Of a stretch of 64,000 bases of DNA, positions 24,241 through 36,775 are shown piece by piece. Position numbers and translations under genes: made by a program. How positions within the stretch are numbered: the stretch's first letter is position 1; each line of letters starts with the position of its first letter. The notes under the pieces were generated by a model. It was not told where the DNA came from, searched no databases, and saw nothing but the letters and a program-made list of their open reading frames with translations. This stretch comes from Acorus gramineus (Eukaryota; Streptophyta; Magnoliopsida; Acorales; Acoraceae): contig CM060847.1 in NCBI GenBank assembly GCA_030737835.1, positions 18,911,280 to 18,975,279 on the forward strand, written 5' to 3'.

Positions 24241-24643
24241 TGCCAATTGGGTGGTGGGTTTGACAACTTGGCTAGGGGGATTAGTTGCTCCCAACTATTA
24301 ATATCTTAAAAAATCATTTTGTTTTAATCCGAACTCCAATTAAGGTAAAACTTAGCTTATTTGATAGATTTTGTTGTGAAATAAATATATATAAAACCCT
24401 TTCATGGAAATTTTTTTATTACTTGTAGACTCACTGTTTTAAAATGCGTGACAATATACAAAGTTTGTGTTCACACGAGTATTATACAAATCTCTCTCGT
24501 TAGGTGATGTTGGATTAAACCATGCGCACAATTGGAGGTCACACGAACAATTGATTCACAAACAATTCATTACTTCATTTAATACGGATCAAATGTAAAC
24601 AAGCACACCAATGCTGCTGGAGTTGGCTATGTGATAATACAAA

Positions 24644-25667
24644 GGGATTTTTAGTTTTAGGTCCTCATAAACATGTCTATTTAGGGATTGATCAATCCCT
24701 TCTTCATATTTTTTTTTAAGTTCCCAACTTTAATCGTCTATTTTGTTTTTAGTCCATCCGCCAAACGTCCGTCCATACACCCTTAGTTTGTGAAATGTGA
24801 TTTTATTTTTAAATCATTGTAAACTAAGTTATTCAGTGATCAGCCCCTCTATTTTTCATATTTCATTTTAAGTCCCCAACTTCAAACTTTTTTTTCTTAT
24901 GAGTCACTGAACAAAATGTCTATATGATTTTGTAAGTATTTTGATATTTGAAACTTGTATACAAAATGGTTTGTGAAATATGTAAACCAAAAATGCAATT
25001 GTATTATTAAGTGTTCAGTGATGATTTCACTGTTATTCAATACTACATATGCCAATCTGATTCAAGATTGCATTTTCTTATAGTTTTAGATGTCTAATTA
25101 TAATTGATTACATATATAAACAAAAGAAGAATGAATACATAAGCAAATTTTGTGGATTTTTTCATTATTAAATTTTGATTTAAATGAAATTTTTTTGGTT
25201 GAAAATTGTGAAATATTAAATTAGATATTTTGAGTATGTTTAGAATTTGAAATTTAAAAATTTAGATGCCATTAAAAAAATTGTATGCGGTTAATGAAAA
25301 ATTTATTTTGTATGGTTCTAAACTTTTATTTATTTAAAGATAAGTGATTTTATGGAAATCTAAAATATTGTAATACATACAAAATCATGCAGACATTTTG
25401 TCTAGTGACTAACAAGAAAATAATGTTTGAAGTTGGGGACTTAAAATAAAATATGAAGAATGGAGGGATGGATTAGTAAATAATATAGTTTATAAGGTTT
25501 TAAAAATAAAAATCACATTTTACGAACTAACGACATTTGGACGGAAGTTTGACGGAGGGACTAAAAACGAAATAGGCGGTTGAAATTAGGGACTTAAAAA
25601 GAAATATGAAGAAGGGATGTATCGATCCTTGATAAACATGTTTACAGGGGCTTAAAACTAAAAACCC
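24644..25667. mobile_element. Non-autonomous Mutator-like element B, 1024 bp
   Basis: Same family as 19593-20612. The left end is GGGATTTTTAGTTTTAGGTC and the right end, inward, GGGTTTTTAGTTTTAAGCCC. A perfect 9-bp duplication TAATACAAA flanks it (24635-24643 and 25668-25676). No coding capacity. Confidence 0.9.
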
Positions 25668-25679
25668 TAATACAAAAGG

Positions 25680-26640
25680 TCCCATTTAGGTTCTCCGGAT
25701 GCGTTTGAGAGATGTCCTTGTTACATGTAGAGGTGGAAGACATAAACATGGCCTTATAACATGTATTATTCTCATTGAAAAATGTGATGACATATGATTT
25801 GACATCTGAACCCGTTTTATATGATTGGATAGATTAATACAATTCTAGAGGAACTTGGAATACTAATATGAGCTTATTCTCGTATATTCAATATATTTTC
25901 CCATCCAAATAGGGGCTTAGAGAATTCATGTAGGATGACATACTATACCATATCCTCCGAGAATGCATAGCTAACCCTAGAGGTGTAAAATGGGATATGC
26001 CGACATGATAAAGCATGAGACACTACACGTTAAGAAACTAGCATGAAATGTTATTGGCACGACACAACACGATACATTAAGGGTATATGGATCGTGCTGG
26101 TTCAGCTATGTGCCACGTTGGACTGTTCCAACATGACACGGTATAACAATCCATGATAGATACAACATATAATATATTGATTATTATCTCATTATTACAT
26201 GAAGTAAATATAATGTGTTTGTGTATATATATATGTAACACATTTATATAAATTTTGTGTATAATATTAAGAAAACATAAGTTTAAAATAAAAAAATTAA
26301 TTTTTTTTTTTTTAAAAAGACAACAAGGCCTGACCCGTTAGCCCATTTCTTTAGAGCCCGTTTTACACCTTTGGCTGGCCCCCCTTTTCCCAGGCCCCAT
26401 GAGTGAGCCTATGGGCTAGCCCGTACGGGTTCAGAGTGGGATAGCCAGTGGGTCAGGCACAGGTCTCATTCTCTCGGCCTGGCCCCTGAACCGGGCCTAG
26501 CCAGAACCTAAGGGTCCAGGTTGGGTAGATCGGGTTTGCTGACTTCGAATCAAATGTTGATGCCTAGCTATAATCAACTACTTGACAAGTAAAAAAGATA
26601 CCACTGATAAGCAATAGAAGTGTGTAAAAGTGAAAACAGC
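25680..26640. other. Repeat-derived intergenic DNA
   Basis: Two stretches have the look of dispersed plant repeats: 25980-26160 with CACGACACAACACG-type words, and 26320-26540, GC-rich with repeated GGCC and GGGCC words. I found no clean ends and no gene. Confidence 0.4.
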
Positions 26641-26984
26641 AAGACATCAGACACAACAAACCTTCACATGAAATACCAAAACTCCCACGGAGTTCTCAAA
26701 CACTAATTTCACTTTTCTTTCTTCAATCCTTCATATTAGATTCAAAACCACACTTAACAATCCAACAAGAAAAACTTGTATGGTACTCCAGCAAATACAT
26801 AGCAGACAATCATATATATCACACCCATAAAATCATAGTAGCTGACAGTTTCTTCTTTTCCATGTCAAAGAAGCAGCCTGAGCTGTATTAGTCACTGACC
26901 ACAAGTGACAATTTACTTGGATCATTTAATTTAAAGTGGTCCACATGAGGCTGTGATTCCTAGTTGGATCAGCCTGTCTCACGC

Positions 26985-29900
26985 TTAATTTGCACGGTCC
27001 CTGAGCACTTCGATGTCCAATTCCGAAGGATCAGTTGCCTGAATTTCATAATGGATGCCATCAAGCTCCCTCCTGAAACGGTCCTTTGAAGTTGCGTAAA
27101 GCATTTTGGGACGGATTCGGGATACGGAAGGTGACCTGTTGCATCAATGGTTATGATGAAGACGCATAAAAAAACAATGCAAAAGCTTTATGAAGCAAAT
27201 GAATGGAGAGAAAGGGATAGGCTAGGCCTTGATTGAAATTGAGAAATTCTTTACTGAAGCAATAGAATGGATTTAGATCCATGAGAGTGTGAAACACATA
27301 TGAATGTAAATGATGTAGCTTTTCTAACCAAAATTTCATTGAAACATTTTATATGTGAAAGTGTTTATGCAGTCCTTGCATGCAAGTGAACAAAGACAGA
27401 GCCTTAACATAAGCCCATTGGCGGAGCCACATTAGGCCCAATGATGGAATGTGCCCCTAGTCATCTAAGGAGTGGTTTATGTTTTTAAAGTGTAATCATT
27501 TTTATATTGGTAGTTCAGGATTCCATGTATTATAAACAGTCTTATCATATTATCATATAATATAGATGGCTATGATCTTAATTCTACTATGTACATCCAT
27601 ATAAGCATCTCATTTACTTAGGTCTTATAATAATGAAATTGATATCGTATTGCATATAGAAATAACTATTTGTGACTGTATATACCAACATTAACATTGT
27701 ATCTAGACTTGTAAAGATAGCTTTTTATTAGGGATTGACAAGTATGAAAGATCATTGGGGTTAATCATAAATGTACCAAATGGAAAACCCGTTGAAATTA
27801 TAAATGAAACTCATAGTATACCTTTTTGGCCTTTTGAATGGTTATTCTCATTTTTTTTTGTTACTCATTGTTTATATGCACTTTATAATAAGGGACATTT
27901 TAACCTGTTTTGCATTTAATAAATCTCTACTTTGAAAAGTATATCATCTTATTGTTGTCAATAAGGAATAAAAATTTAAAGAATGCAGTTAAAAATATGC
28001 TCCCTTCAAAGTAACTTTCTGGCTCTGCCGTTTTGTGAGCCAAACACTTTTGTAGTGTACTGAAGCATCATTCTCCCAGTCAACCAATTCATTAAGCAGC
28101 ACTGATTAGTGTTGTGGTTTCACAGTAACTAAGTAAATCAATATGAAATTGATGATATGGGCAATTGATTATAGCCCTATAGGGAAACATGGGCAAGAAA
28201 ATGCTAAACTAGCCTAGCCACTTAAATGGCACTGGTTGAAAATAGATTCCAAAGAAGTTCAGCTACTGCAAAAGTATTTTGTCAATTCAAAACGAGATTC
28301 CTGTGAACACCTACATATTACTTTACAACACCTAAACCATAACATATACTTTACAATTTACAGCACCTAAACCATAACTTTTTGTGGGAGTACTTTTTTG
28401 TCTGCTGATTGATTCAAACCATGCTCTTCACCCTTCAGTAACCGCTTTTATAAAGACGCAACACTCATCAACTCCAATTCTTTTTATTATATTTTCACAT
28501 ATCTCAATATGAACAAAATAAATGAATAAATCAAATTATCTATGTTTTCATTGAAATTTGGATTATAAGGGCATCAGATTATTCAACTTATGGGAAAATT
28601 AAGTTTTAGAGGACTCACCAGGCAATGAAAAAGATCTTGCTCTTCTGGCAGTTCTCATGGGTAACAAAGTCAAAATCATAAATGGCATATCGGCAGTCAT
28701 TTTCGGGCAGAGCAGCAAGAAAATCACCATAACTTTCAGCTGGTCCTCCAGTTTTCTCCACAACAACCTCCTTTTTCTTCTCATCAATTTTGAAGATCAC
28801 ATAACGATGGACTTTCTTCCTTTGGAGCTCAAGAAATGTGTGCTTGCAATGATCAGCAACGCCCATTCCGGACGATGCATTTGACTACAATCAAATATCA
28901 AGATGATCTTGAGATGCAGGTCTAACAAAGCCGATGCAAAAATAAAAAACTAAAGAGTAAGAAATTTATCTGATACTGAATAATGTATAAGCATCTGTCA
29001 AATAATATATGAAGGCTTTGAATTCTCGAACCACACAACAGGAAATATAGAAGTATCCAAAGTATATCCAAAGTACTGAGAATGTGAGATGAGTCATCCA
29101 ATAGAAGTTCCAATTTTAAAAAACTCTCAGACATCAGTAAATTAACATGCTAACTTTTATTGACCATTGAATACTCACTTCATTCAGACTGCCAAAAAAA
29201 ACTTTTCAATGTCTTGGCATTATAGCAAGTGACCAAAATTCAGAAAAGCACCAAGTGCAAAATGTGTTTGGGTAAGGTGGACTGTGCACCCTATGTCCAA
29301 CAGTGATGACATGCGCATTCCATTAATTCAACACATAATAAGAAAACCATTGACAATGATGCTAGGCCAACTCATATGAATATAGAATAAATTCTCAGTG
29401 AAGTTGCAATTTTAAAAATCATAAAAGTAGAGCTGACACTCCGCTTTATGCCTCTATTGCATGGTATCAATGTCAAAATGTCGACCCAATGAACGGAGGC
29501 CAAAATAGCTATTCAAATTATAAATCCATGATGGGGCTAAAACATATTATTCAGAAAAGCTGATTATAAAAGTAAAAATTCTAAGTACGGGAATTGTATA
29601 TATATATTATTAGCTATGACTGAAACTTTCAAGAAAAACATCAAATTGTATTGCAGAAAACAGAGTTAGTTTGCCGTTTCATTGGAAAGAAATGGAGGGG
29701 AATACAAATATGAATATCATATTACATATTTTCATATACAAAGAATGAAATCATATGGAAGAAGGCGAATCACATCTAAAATAAAGAAGCTTAATAAGTC
29801 TTACCTCATAAAAGAAGAGTGAATATATTTGGAGAATAAAAGCTCAGTAGATGAAATTCCTCATAGACCCACATGATGAATAATTAAAATAAAAAAATTC

Positions 29901-30364
29901 ACCAAATATATGCTCAGTTTAGATAACACATGCTCACAATATAAAAAAACCCACTTTAATAAAATCTAATATCACTAAAAAATTAATGGATCAAACTATA
30001 TCTCATCAATTGTATCAAAAAGGAAAGATAATGGAACAAACCATGCAAATAAGCTAGATTTGAATATCATGAGACTCATGTACTAACACCCAATAATCCA
30101 AAGGGAGAAAAAAAAAATCCCATAGTAGAAAAAAATTGGGGAAAGAATGCTTAAGCAGACAGAGCACAAGAACTGTAATCAAATAATCCAAATGTAAAAG
30201 TTAATTCAGATAACATCCAATAAGATACATCCATCCACCAGCTGGATTCAAAACAAAATCCATATGAGCAAGAATCATGAATTCAGATCTTCGAACACAA
30301 TATTGTCAAACAATGAGAAACAAGGAGATCTAGAATGACTTACTGATGACCTCATGAAAGCCAT
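26985..30364 (-). CDS. ADF6: Actin-depolymerizing factor, ADF6-like (3 exons)
   Basis: Exons are 30364-30344, 28884-28619 and 27135-26985, totalling 438 nt and 145 aa. Intron 1 (1459 bp) begins GTAAGT and ends GTAG; intron 2 (1483 bp) begins GTGAGT and ends CAACAG and splits the Trp codon of FFIAW, a position I recall for plant ADF genes. The protein starts [20 protein letters not shown], has the ADF core ([36 protein letters not shown]) and the actin-binding helix [18 protein letters not shown], and ends EVLRDRAN like ADF6. ADF/cofilins bind actin monomers and filaments, sever filaments and speed turnover in the cytoplasm; in plants an N-terminal Ser is phosphorylated to switch them off. The short N-terminal extension before MGVAD is typical of the ADF6 subclass. 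Length is normal and all parts look intact. An alternative start at the Met at residue 4 is possible. Confidence 0.95.
27416..28033. mobile_element. hAT-like insertion in ADF6 intron 2
   Basis: The inverted ends are CATTGGCGGAGCCA and, inward from the right, AAACGGCAGAGCCA, the same style as the complete element at 40801-41881. Flanking 8-mers CATAAGCC and TGTGAGCC match at 5 of 8, so the insertion is old or my ends are off by a base or two. It lies wholly inside the intron and does not touch the splice sites. Confidence 0.5.
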
Positions 30365-30376
30365 CTCTGTTAATGC

Positions 30377-30392
30377 CTCTCTCTCTCTCTCT
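30377..30392 (-). repeat. GA/CT microsatellite in the ADF6 5' leader
   Basis: Eight CT units on the plus strand, reading GA in the mRNA sense, 13 bp upstream of the start codon at 30364. Confidence 0.8.
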
Positions 30393-30949
30393 AACTCTAT
30401 CTGTCTGTGGTTTTCAAGAGAGGTTTGTTTTCTTCCTTTTCTGTGAAGATGGAATAAAAAACTTATTGATGAAAGGAAAAGGGATGGGGAATAAAGACCA
30501 TCCAAAATCACATTCCACCTTCTTTTTTATCTATCTTTTTTTGGGTGTTTGAGAATGTGGGTGATGGAAAGGAGTGGCATGGGAAAAAAGGAGTTTGATT
30601 CCTCCTTTTTCTATTTCTTTTGGTTTCCTTTTGTTTTCCTCCAACTCAATAATGGAGGATGATAGGGATGGTACACTCGCAGCCTAATGACAGGTTGGTG
30701 TTATAGCTCTCATCTCAAATCAAGAACTTTAGTGGGTGATGCACGTGCTACTAACACCTCATCAGTGAGTATTAAGTTCTTTATTTTCGTTTTCTAATTG
30801 TGACTATAGAAGTAAAAAATCTAATCCCTCAGAACGTTCTCATACGTAATAATCACTTTTAATTAATTTATAATGACTAACAATTCATTTATTTAAATTT
30901 CAAATCAAATTCTCAATTAATAAACAATTGAATGAATTCATTAATTCAT

Positions 30950-32400
30950 CGGATTTCTCCATAAATTAGGAGAAGTCTGATGATGAATATACCTTTAACA
31001 TGTAGTAGATTGTCTACACATATCAAAGTGGATCCTATTATTTAAGGGATTGCATGAATTCAAATCTAATCCTCTAAATTTTTTGCAGGTCTCTCCTCAC
31101 ACACCGATTGAATCCTCTTATCGTGTATGGTGTACCGATCATGAGAAAATCTGACTCCATAGCTGGCACCATCTTTGGGATGCACGACGAAATGCCTTCT
31201 CATCCCTTCGAACATTGGATTTAGAGATTCTACCTATCATCCTTCCATGGGAAGGAACTGCATGGACAACTCAAGTGGAACGATTCTCTATTGCATACAA
31301 GCACTTTCAAGAACAACCTGCGTTTGGCAGCACATATCACGGATAATAGTTCTCCCTCACAACTTTGTTGATCCCTTAGTAAGGTAAAAGAGGGCATTTG
31401 TAGGGGCCAAAAAATATCACCCCAATTCATGCGTCGTTAAGGGGGGGTGATAGCATTTACTGGGATTAAAGTTTAGATCTCAATTAAAAAAACATTAAAT
31501 TCTCGTATTCATCTCCATGAATCTCACGATTCTAGTAAGGGAAAAATTCATATAACCTCCTGTAAATTGATTGAAATCCATGTAACTTCTGACTTTTCTT
31601 AAAATCCATATAATCCCTTGAAAACACCTAGTAAATTCAAATAACCTATTGAATAAAATTTACATTTATATATGATGAATATTTTGTGAATATTATGTTT
31701 GATTAACCCTGATAGAAAATACAATATATTAAAAAAAATCATATGATGTGTTAAAAATGCAGAAAAACTTCTATAAATGACAATTTTACTCTTCTAGATA
31801 GAGTTTTATAATATATCCAGAGAAGGTAAAATCGTCATTTTCATATGATTTTTCACATTTTTAATACATTGTAGTGGTTTTTTAGTATATTGTGTCTTCA
31901 ATGAAGGTTAACCAAACCAAATATTCGTAAAATATTCATTTATAAACGAAAATTTTATTCGGGGGTTTATTTGGATTTATTAGATGTTTTCAAGGGGTTA
32001 TATAGATTTTAAGGAAAATCAGGGGGTTATATGGATTTCAGTCAGATTTAAGGGAATTGTATGGATTTTTCCCATCTATTAATTGTATTCAAATGAATGC
32101 ATATTCTCAATATGACATATTTGTATCCCAAATCACTGGATATCCTATGATTTTAGGAATTGATTGAATTCAAACCTATCCCCTAGCTATTATAAATAGG
32201 CAAAAAGAGGTAAACAAACACATTCAAAATAGATCAATATTTTTTTTTGTACGTACAATTATTGATTTGATTGTCAAAAGCTTGCATATCTTTTGCAGGT
32301 CTCCTTGTCACACGTCGATCCAGATCCCTCCTCATTTGTGGTACCGAATGGAAAGAAATCAGGCACGACAAAAGAGGAGAGGATCCGATCAGCGTGTGAG
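30950..32400 (+). mobile_element. Degraded TRIM-like LTR relic (nested MULE inside)
   Basis: Two stretches are recognisably related: about 31040-31160 and about 32160-32360. Both carry TTGCAGGTCTC followed by CACAC and a GTACCGA motif. Between them are a PBS-like TGGCACCATCTTTGGGA (about 31164) and a purine tract just before TGTAGGGGCC (31399), which resembles an LTR start. This fits a short non-autonomous LTR element with an internal region of roughly 240 bp. It is broken and old; a Mutator-like element sits inside its right repeat. The outer limits are approximate and the family call is inference. Confidence 0.3.
31539..32073. mobile_element. Non-autonomous Mutator-like element, 535 bp
   Basis: The inverted ends are GGGAAAAATTCATATAACC and, inward from the right, GGGAAAAATCCATACAATT. 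Matching interior phrases TGAAATCCAT(G/A)TAAC extend the repeats to over 100 bp. Flanking 9-mers TTCTAGTAA and ATCTATTAA match at 7 of 9, so it is older than the two 1-kb Mutator-like elements. Confidence 0.75.
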
Positions 32401-32621
32401 GAGAGATAGAATTAAAGTAATGCTAGAATCAAAATCCCTCGATTGCAACCGGCCTTAGGTTTGTTAAACAATTCAACAATGACTCGCTAAGGATCAAACA
32501 ACAAGCTCTAATATTAGATGGTGCAAATCAAAATTGTGGTGTAAGATCAATGAAATGAAAATTAAACTCTCAAACTAAATAACTAACATTGATGTAAATT
32601 TGAATCTTGTTTGGACTAAAT

Positions 32622-32644
32622 GGGGGGGGGGGGGGGGGGGGGGG
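32622..32644. repeat. 23-bp poly(G) run
   Basis: An uninterrupted run of 23 G. Such runs are prone to length error in sequencing. Confidence 0.95.
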
Positions 32645-34016
32645 TGCAAATCCTTTAAAGAGATTAAAAAACAATTTGAATGTCTCTTCAACAATTTCTC
32701 TGCATAAATCTCTAATGATCAATTTCTTGATCAATTCAGATTTGAGTTCAAATGTGAATTTAAATTTTGAATTCAATTTTTAAATTTTATTTGTCTTTTC
32801 TGAGCTGCATTGCTGAAGACTATTTATGTAAATCATCATTATTTGCATGAACTTTTTTTTGAGGACTAATTGTTAATGTCTATGTTAGTATGAGTCTATT
32901 GCATGGAATGAAGTTACAAACTTTTGAGAAGGAGATTGTTAGAAGTAGCGCAAAAAAACACATTTATAACAATAGGGCAATACCTAGATTATGAAAAGAG
33001 TGAAAAGTAGCCTGTAAAGTTGAACCCTGTCGTTATTCGAATTCTATCACAGAGAGATATGACAACATACTTTGTTTTCCCAGAGTGCAAGTTACGAAAT
33101 AATCATGATGGATGAACTTTGATCCCTTCATACGCCCAAATGCAGAACTTGAGCATGAATAAGCACAGGTGGAATGATTTATTCTTTAGAAAAGATAAGA
33201 CATTCCCTTTAAACAAAGAAAAATAAAGTTCTTTGGGTGATCAAAGTTTTGTAAAAAATGGAATTCTCTGAGTGGTCACTGTGTGTAAACAGTGTAACAT
33301 AAAGAAGTGGAGACGCTGTATGGTTTTATATATGAAGTCAATATGTGAGTTTAGATTAGGGATGACAGTGGGACTGTTTTAATAAGATACCTGATCCGAC
33401 TCGATTGGGGCATATTTGGGATAGATAAAATGAAACCCGACGGGTTTGGGACGGGAAACAGATTTACTTATCAAATCCGTCCTGAACCTGCCTCAGTTGT
33501 AACTAATATTAAGATTAAATGTTTATTATAATAATTACATAATTTATATTTGTCATTTGGTGTTCTAAAAAAAATAAAAAAAATAAGAATGAAAAAACTT
33601 AAATGCTAATTAAAATTTAAAATCATATAGACACACACAGTTGTCTTTTGGTATTCCAAAAAAAAAATAAAAAATTAAAACATTATATTTGTCACTTGTT
33701 ATGGAGATTGAAAATTTTTATTTCTTATTTTGTAAGATTTATTCTAATAAATATTTATTTTTATTTAAAATTTTAATTTAAATTAAATATTACATAAAAA
33801 TATGTTTTAATATTTTCTTTCCAAACCAGTCTTAGCCAACCCCACCCGAGTGTATGTTTTAATATGTTTTAATATTCTTTTTCCCAAAACATGTGTAGAG
33901 TGCATTTTATATTGTAAAAAATGACTGAGTGTATAATTTTTGTATAAAAATACCTTGAATTCTAACAGTTATGACGACGTTTGACTGCAGGTCTGTGAAA
34001 TAGTTACATTGCCATT
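32645..34016. other. AT-rich intergenic DNA, no gene seen
   Basis: A GGGATGACAGTGGG start near 33358 followed by GGGTTTGGGACGGG resembles a common dispersed plant repeat, but I could not find its ends. Confidence 0.35.
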
Positions 34017-34024
34017 AAATAAAG

Positions 34025-34355
34025 TAAAATGTTACACTCAACCCCGTTTCCAGTCCCAAATATAGTCCACACTTTTTTTACTTTTTTTAAAAATATACAT
34101 CATAATTGAAGTAAGAAATTTTATAAAATTTAAATATTTACTCCAATAAATTATATGAACTCATTTGTAAAATGTGTAAAAAACTTCTAATGAGATATGT
34201 AACTCGTTAAAGTGAGTGCATGTGGATAATGAGGTATATATGGATGTAAAAAACTTCTAATGAGATATGTAACTCGTTAAAGTGAGTGCATGTGGATAAT
34301 GAGGTATATATGGCTGTAATTAAGACTGTAATATTGGTTAAGTGTAACAATGCAC
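34025..34355. mobile_element. MITE with CATTGTTACAC-type ends, carrying a 70-bp duplication
   Basis: The left end is TAAAATGTTACACTCAACC and the right end, inward, GTGCATTGTTACACTTAACC. Flanks AAATAAAG (34017-34024) and AAATAAAAG (34356-34364) are near identical. The interior contains two perfect 70-bp direct repeats (listed separately). It belongs to the same loose family as 12349-12594 and 35789-35954. Confidence 0.6.
34175..34314. repeat. 70-bp tandem direct repeat, two copies
   Basis: Units 34175-34244 and 34245-34314 differ only at the last base by eye (GGA against GGC). Each carries AAAACTTCTAATGAGATATG and ends GAGGTATATATGG. Confidence 0.95.
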
Positions 34356-34412
34356 AAATAAAAGAAATTCCATTGCATGTCTTAAACAATTTTTTTGCGA
34401 TGCATTTTTTAT

Positions 34413-34640
34413 GAGTGCTGATACACTCGGTCCGACAGTTTTGCAGCCCTACATACTATGATAACATATCATATATTGCGCTATCATATACTATGAGTTC
34501 TATAATAGTGTGTAGACTATTTTTTTTTCATTTTTTTAAAGTGAATAAAATACACTACTATATTTCAGTATATATTTCATTTCAAATAACAACATGTATT
34601 TCAATGAAAAAGTGTGTGCTTTTTTTTTAAAAAAGGAAAA
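34413..34640. mobile_element. Fragment of the GAGNGCTGATACAC MITE family
   Basis: It begins GAGTGCTGATACACTCGG and contains ACTATGATAAC and ATTTCATTTCAAATAACAAC, shared with 62458-62700 and 48072-48350. The right end is not clear. Confidence 0.45.
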
Positions 34641-35788
34641 ACGGTGTGGAGTGTAATGGGGACTGTAATGGGTTGATGTAGCGTGTAAATACGTTCTTCT
34701 GCGGATTCGATCAAAGAACAAAATCGGCGGGCACCAGCGGCACTGTTGAATCTTCAAGAAGAATACCAGGGCGTTGGGCTTCAATGATTAGTTGATTTCT
34801 TCAAAATACCAGACAATTGGAATTCTGCGTAGTTGATATTCATCACGAATAACAAAAACGAAGGGAAAATAATAACCCAAATAATCAATAATTTCTTAAT
34901 CAATTGGTTTACAGGACTATTTATAGAGTAGATAATCCTTAACAAATTAAGATCTCAACTAATTATCTAAATCTGTAAACTATGATCCTAACAGATTATC
35001 TAAATCTGAAAAATAACAAACACATCTTTATTTAATCCTAACTAATATTGAAATTTGAATTCAAATAAATTTAAATCTAAATATAGATTTTAAACAATAA
35101 AATAAAATAATAACAAACTGAAAACTATCAAAAATAGAAAAAATAACTTTTAACTGTCGATTTGACCCCCAAGACAATCTCAGAACGCTCCAAAATTTGG
35201 CGTAGTGGCATGGCAATTGCTCTTGTAGGGTCGTCGATACGAACGCGTGAACATATTATAATAGTGATTTTGATATACGGTTTGAAAGTTATGACCATTT
35301 GAAGTTACTGTGCTCTCAAACGATTATGATGTTTTCTTCTTTGGTCCATTTGATCTCATCCGTCCATATAATGTGTGGCTATGATGTCTGCATCATGGGT
35401 GCTGGATGTATCTTTTTCCATTTTTTTATTGTTAAATGGGCTTATAACTTCAAAAAGCCCACAAAGATTCCTACATTTTTGGGTAGTGTGCTGTTATAAT
35501 TTTTTTTTTTTCATTCCTAATTTCAGTCTCATGTACTTCGTTAGCATCATACACTCACATTAACAAAGTCAATACCTCGTTAGAATTTTTTTTACATTTT
35601 TATAATTGAATCTATGTAATTTATTGGAGTATATAATTCATTTTTTATAAAAGTATATACCTTATTAGATGATGCATATTATTTTTAAAAAATTAAAATA
35701 TATGCAGTTTAGAATTGGAGCGATATAAAGGAATGTACGTAACATTATCCTTTTTAGGTGAGGAATCCTGACAAGTTGTTTTGAGATT

Positions 35789-35954
35789 GAAAAATGCTAT
35801 ATTCAGTTCATTTTCCAGCCCCAAACATAGTTGACCCATATTTTATTTTTTTAAAATTCATATACCTCATCTAATAAGATAAATATATATTTTTTTTATA
35901 AGAGATGAAATATGTATTTTAATGAATTTGTAAGAACTGAGTGCAACAATGCTC
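35789..35954. mobile_element. Mutator-like MITE, 166 bp, perfect 9-bp TSD
   Basis: The ends are GAAAAATGCTATATTCAGTT and, inward from the right, GAGCATTGTTGCACTCAGTT. A perfect 9-bp duplication TTTGAGATT flanks it (35780-35788 and 35955-35963). AT-rich, non-coding. Confidence 0.8.
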
Positions 35955-36775
35955 TTTGAGATTTTGTTGGAGTCCACCTTAGTGCGAGTCTATAAAATGG
36001 AATGGAGCAAACAAATCAACCATCCTACTTGTTCTTTATTTTAAGTCCTACGAAGTTGGAATTGTGGTTGAGGGTCCTTTTTTTATTGTCAACTTTGTTA
36101 GGAATCCTAGTTGGGAATTATACATACTTTCCTTATTAACCACTTATTGACCACACGAGTGTCTCCCAACAAACTAATATTGACAACTAGAGCCTAAGGA
36201 TGACTTGTATTTGGTCATTCTTAATTTGTCTACATGGCTAGCTAGGATGACTTATATTTGGTCATTCTTAAATCTATGAGAATTCCTAGTATTAATTTTA
36301 ATCATATTTTTATATTATTAGCAACCGAGTTTAGATTTTACTTTGTAAGATTAATCTTTAAAAAAGGTTGTACTGGGGTTTGGGGAGGATAGACTTCTAC
36401 ATTCAATTCACTTCTGTGATAGAGTGATGTGATATATTGAGCGTTCAAGGCTTGGTGGGGGAAAAGAAGGATGAGTGGAAATAAATGATCTTGAAGCGTG
36501 AAAGAAGGGTATAATGAAAAGAAAAAGGTCAGTCTCAGCCCATTTTACTGTTAATTTTTTTTTTTTAAAATCATATACATCATCTAATGATATATATTTT
36601 TATAAAATATGAAATATATACTTTAATGAATTGAATAATATAATTTATAAATATATATGAAAAAATTTCAATATGGACTTCGATACAATGAGTGAAAAAT
36701 GCTAACGAGCTATATAGGACCACATTTATGACTGTAAAAAAAAAAAAATTGATTATAACAATGCTCGGATGGAAA

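Noticed and set aside
23838-24266. 142-codon frame rich in Ser, Leu and Pro
   Set aside because: Translation of a CT/GA-rich tract, no domain, overlaps other frames of equal quality.
28657-28884. 75-codon plus-strand frame
   Set aside because: Exact antisense shadow of ADF6 exon 2.
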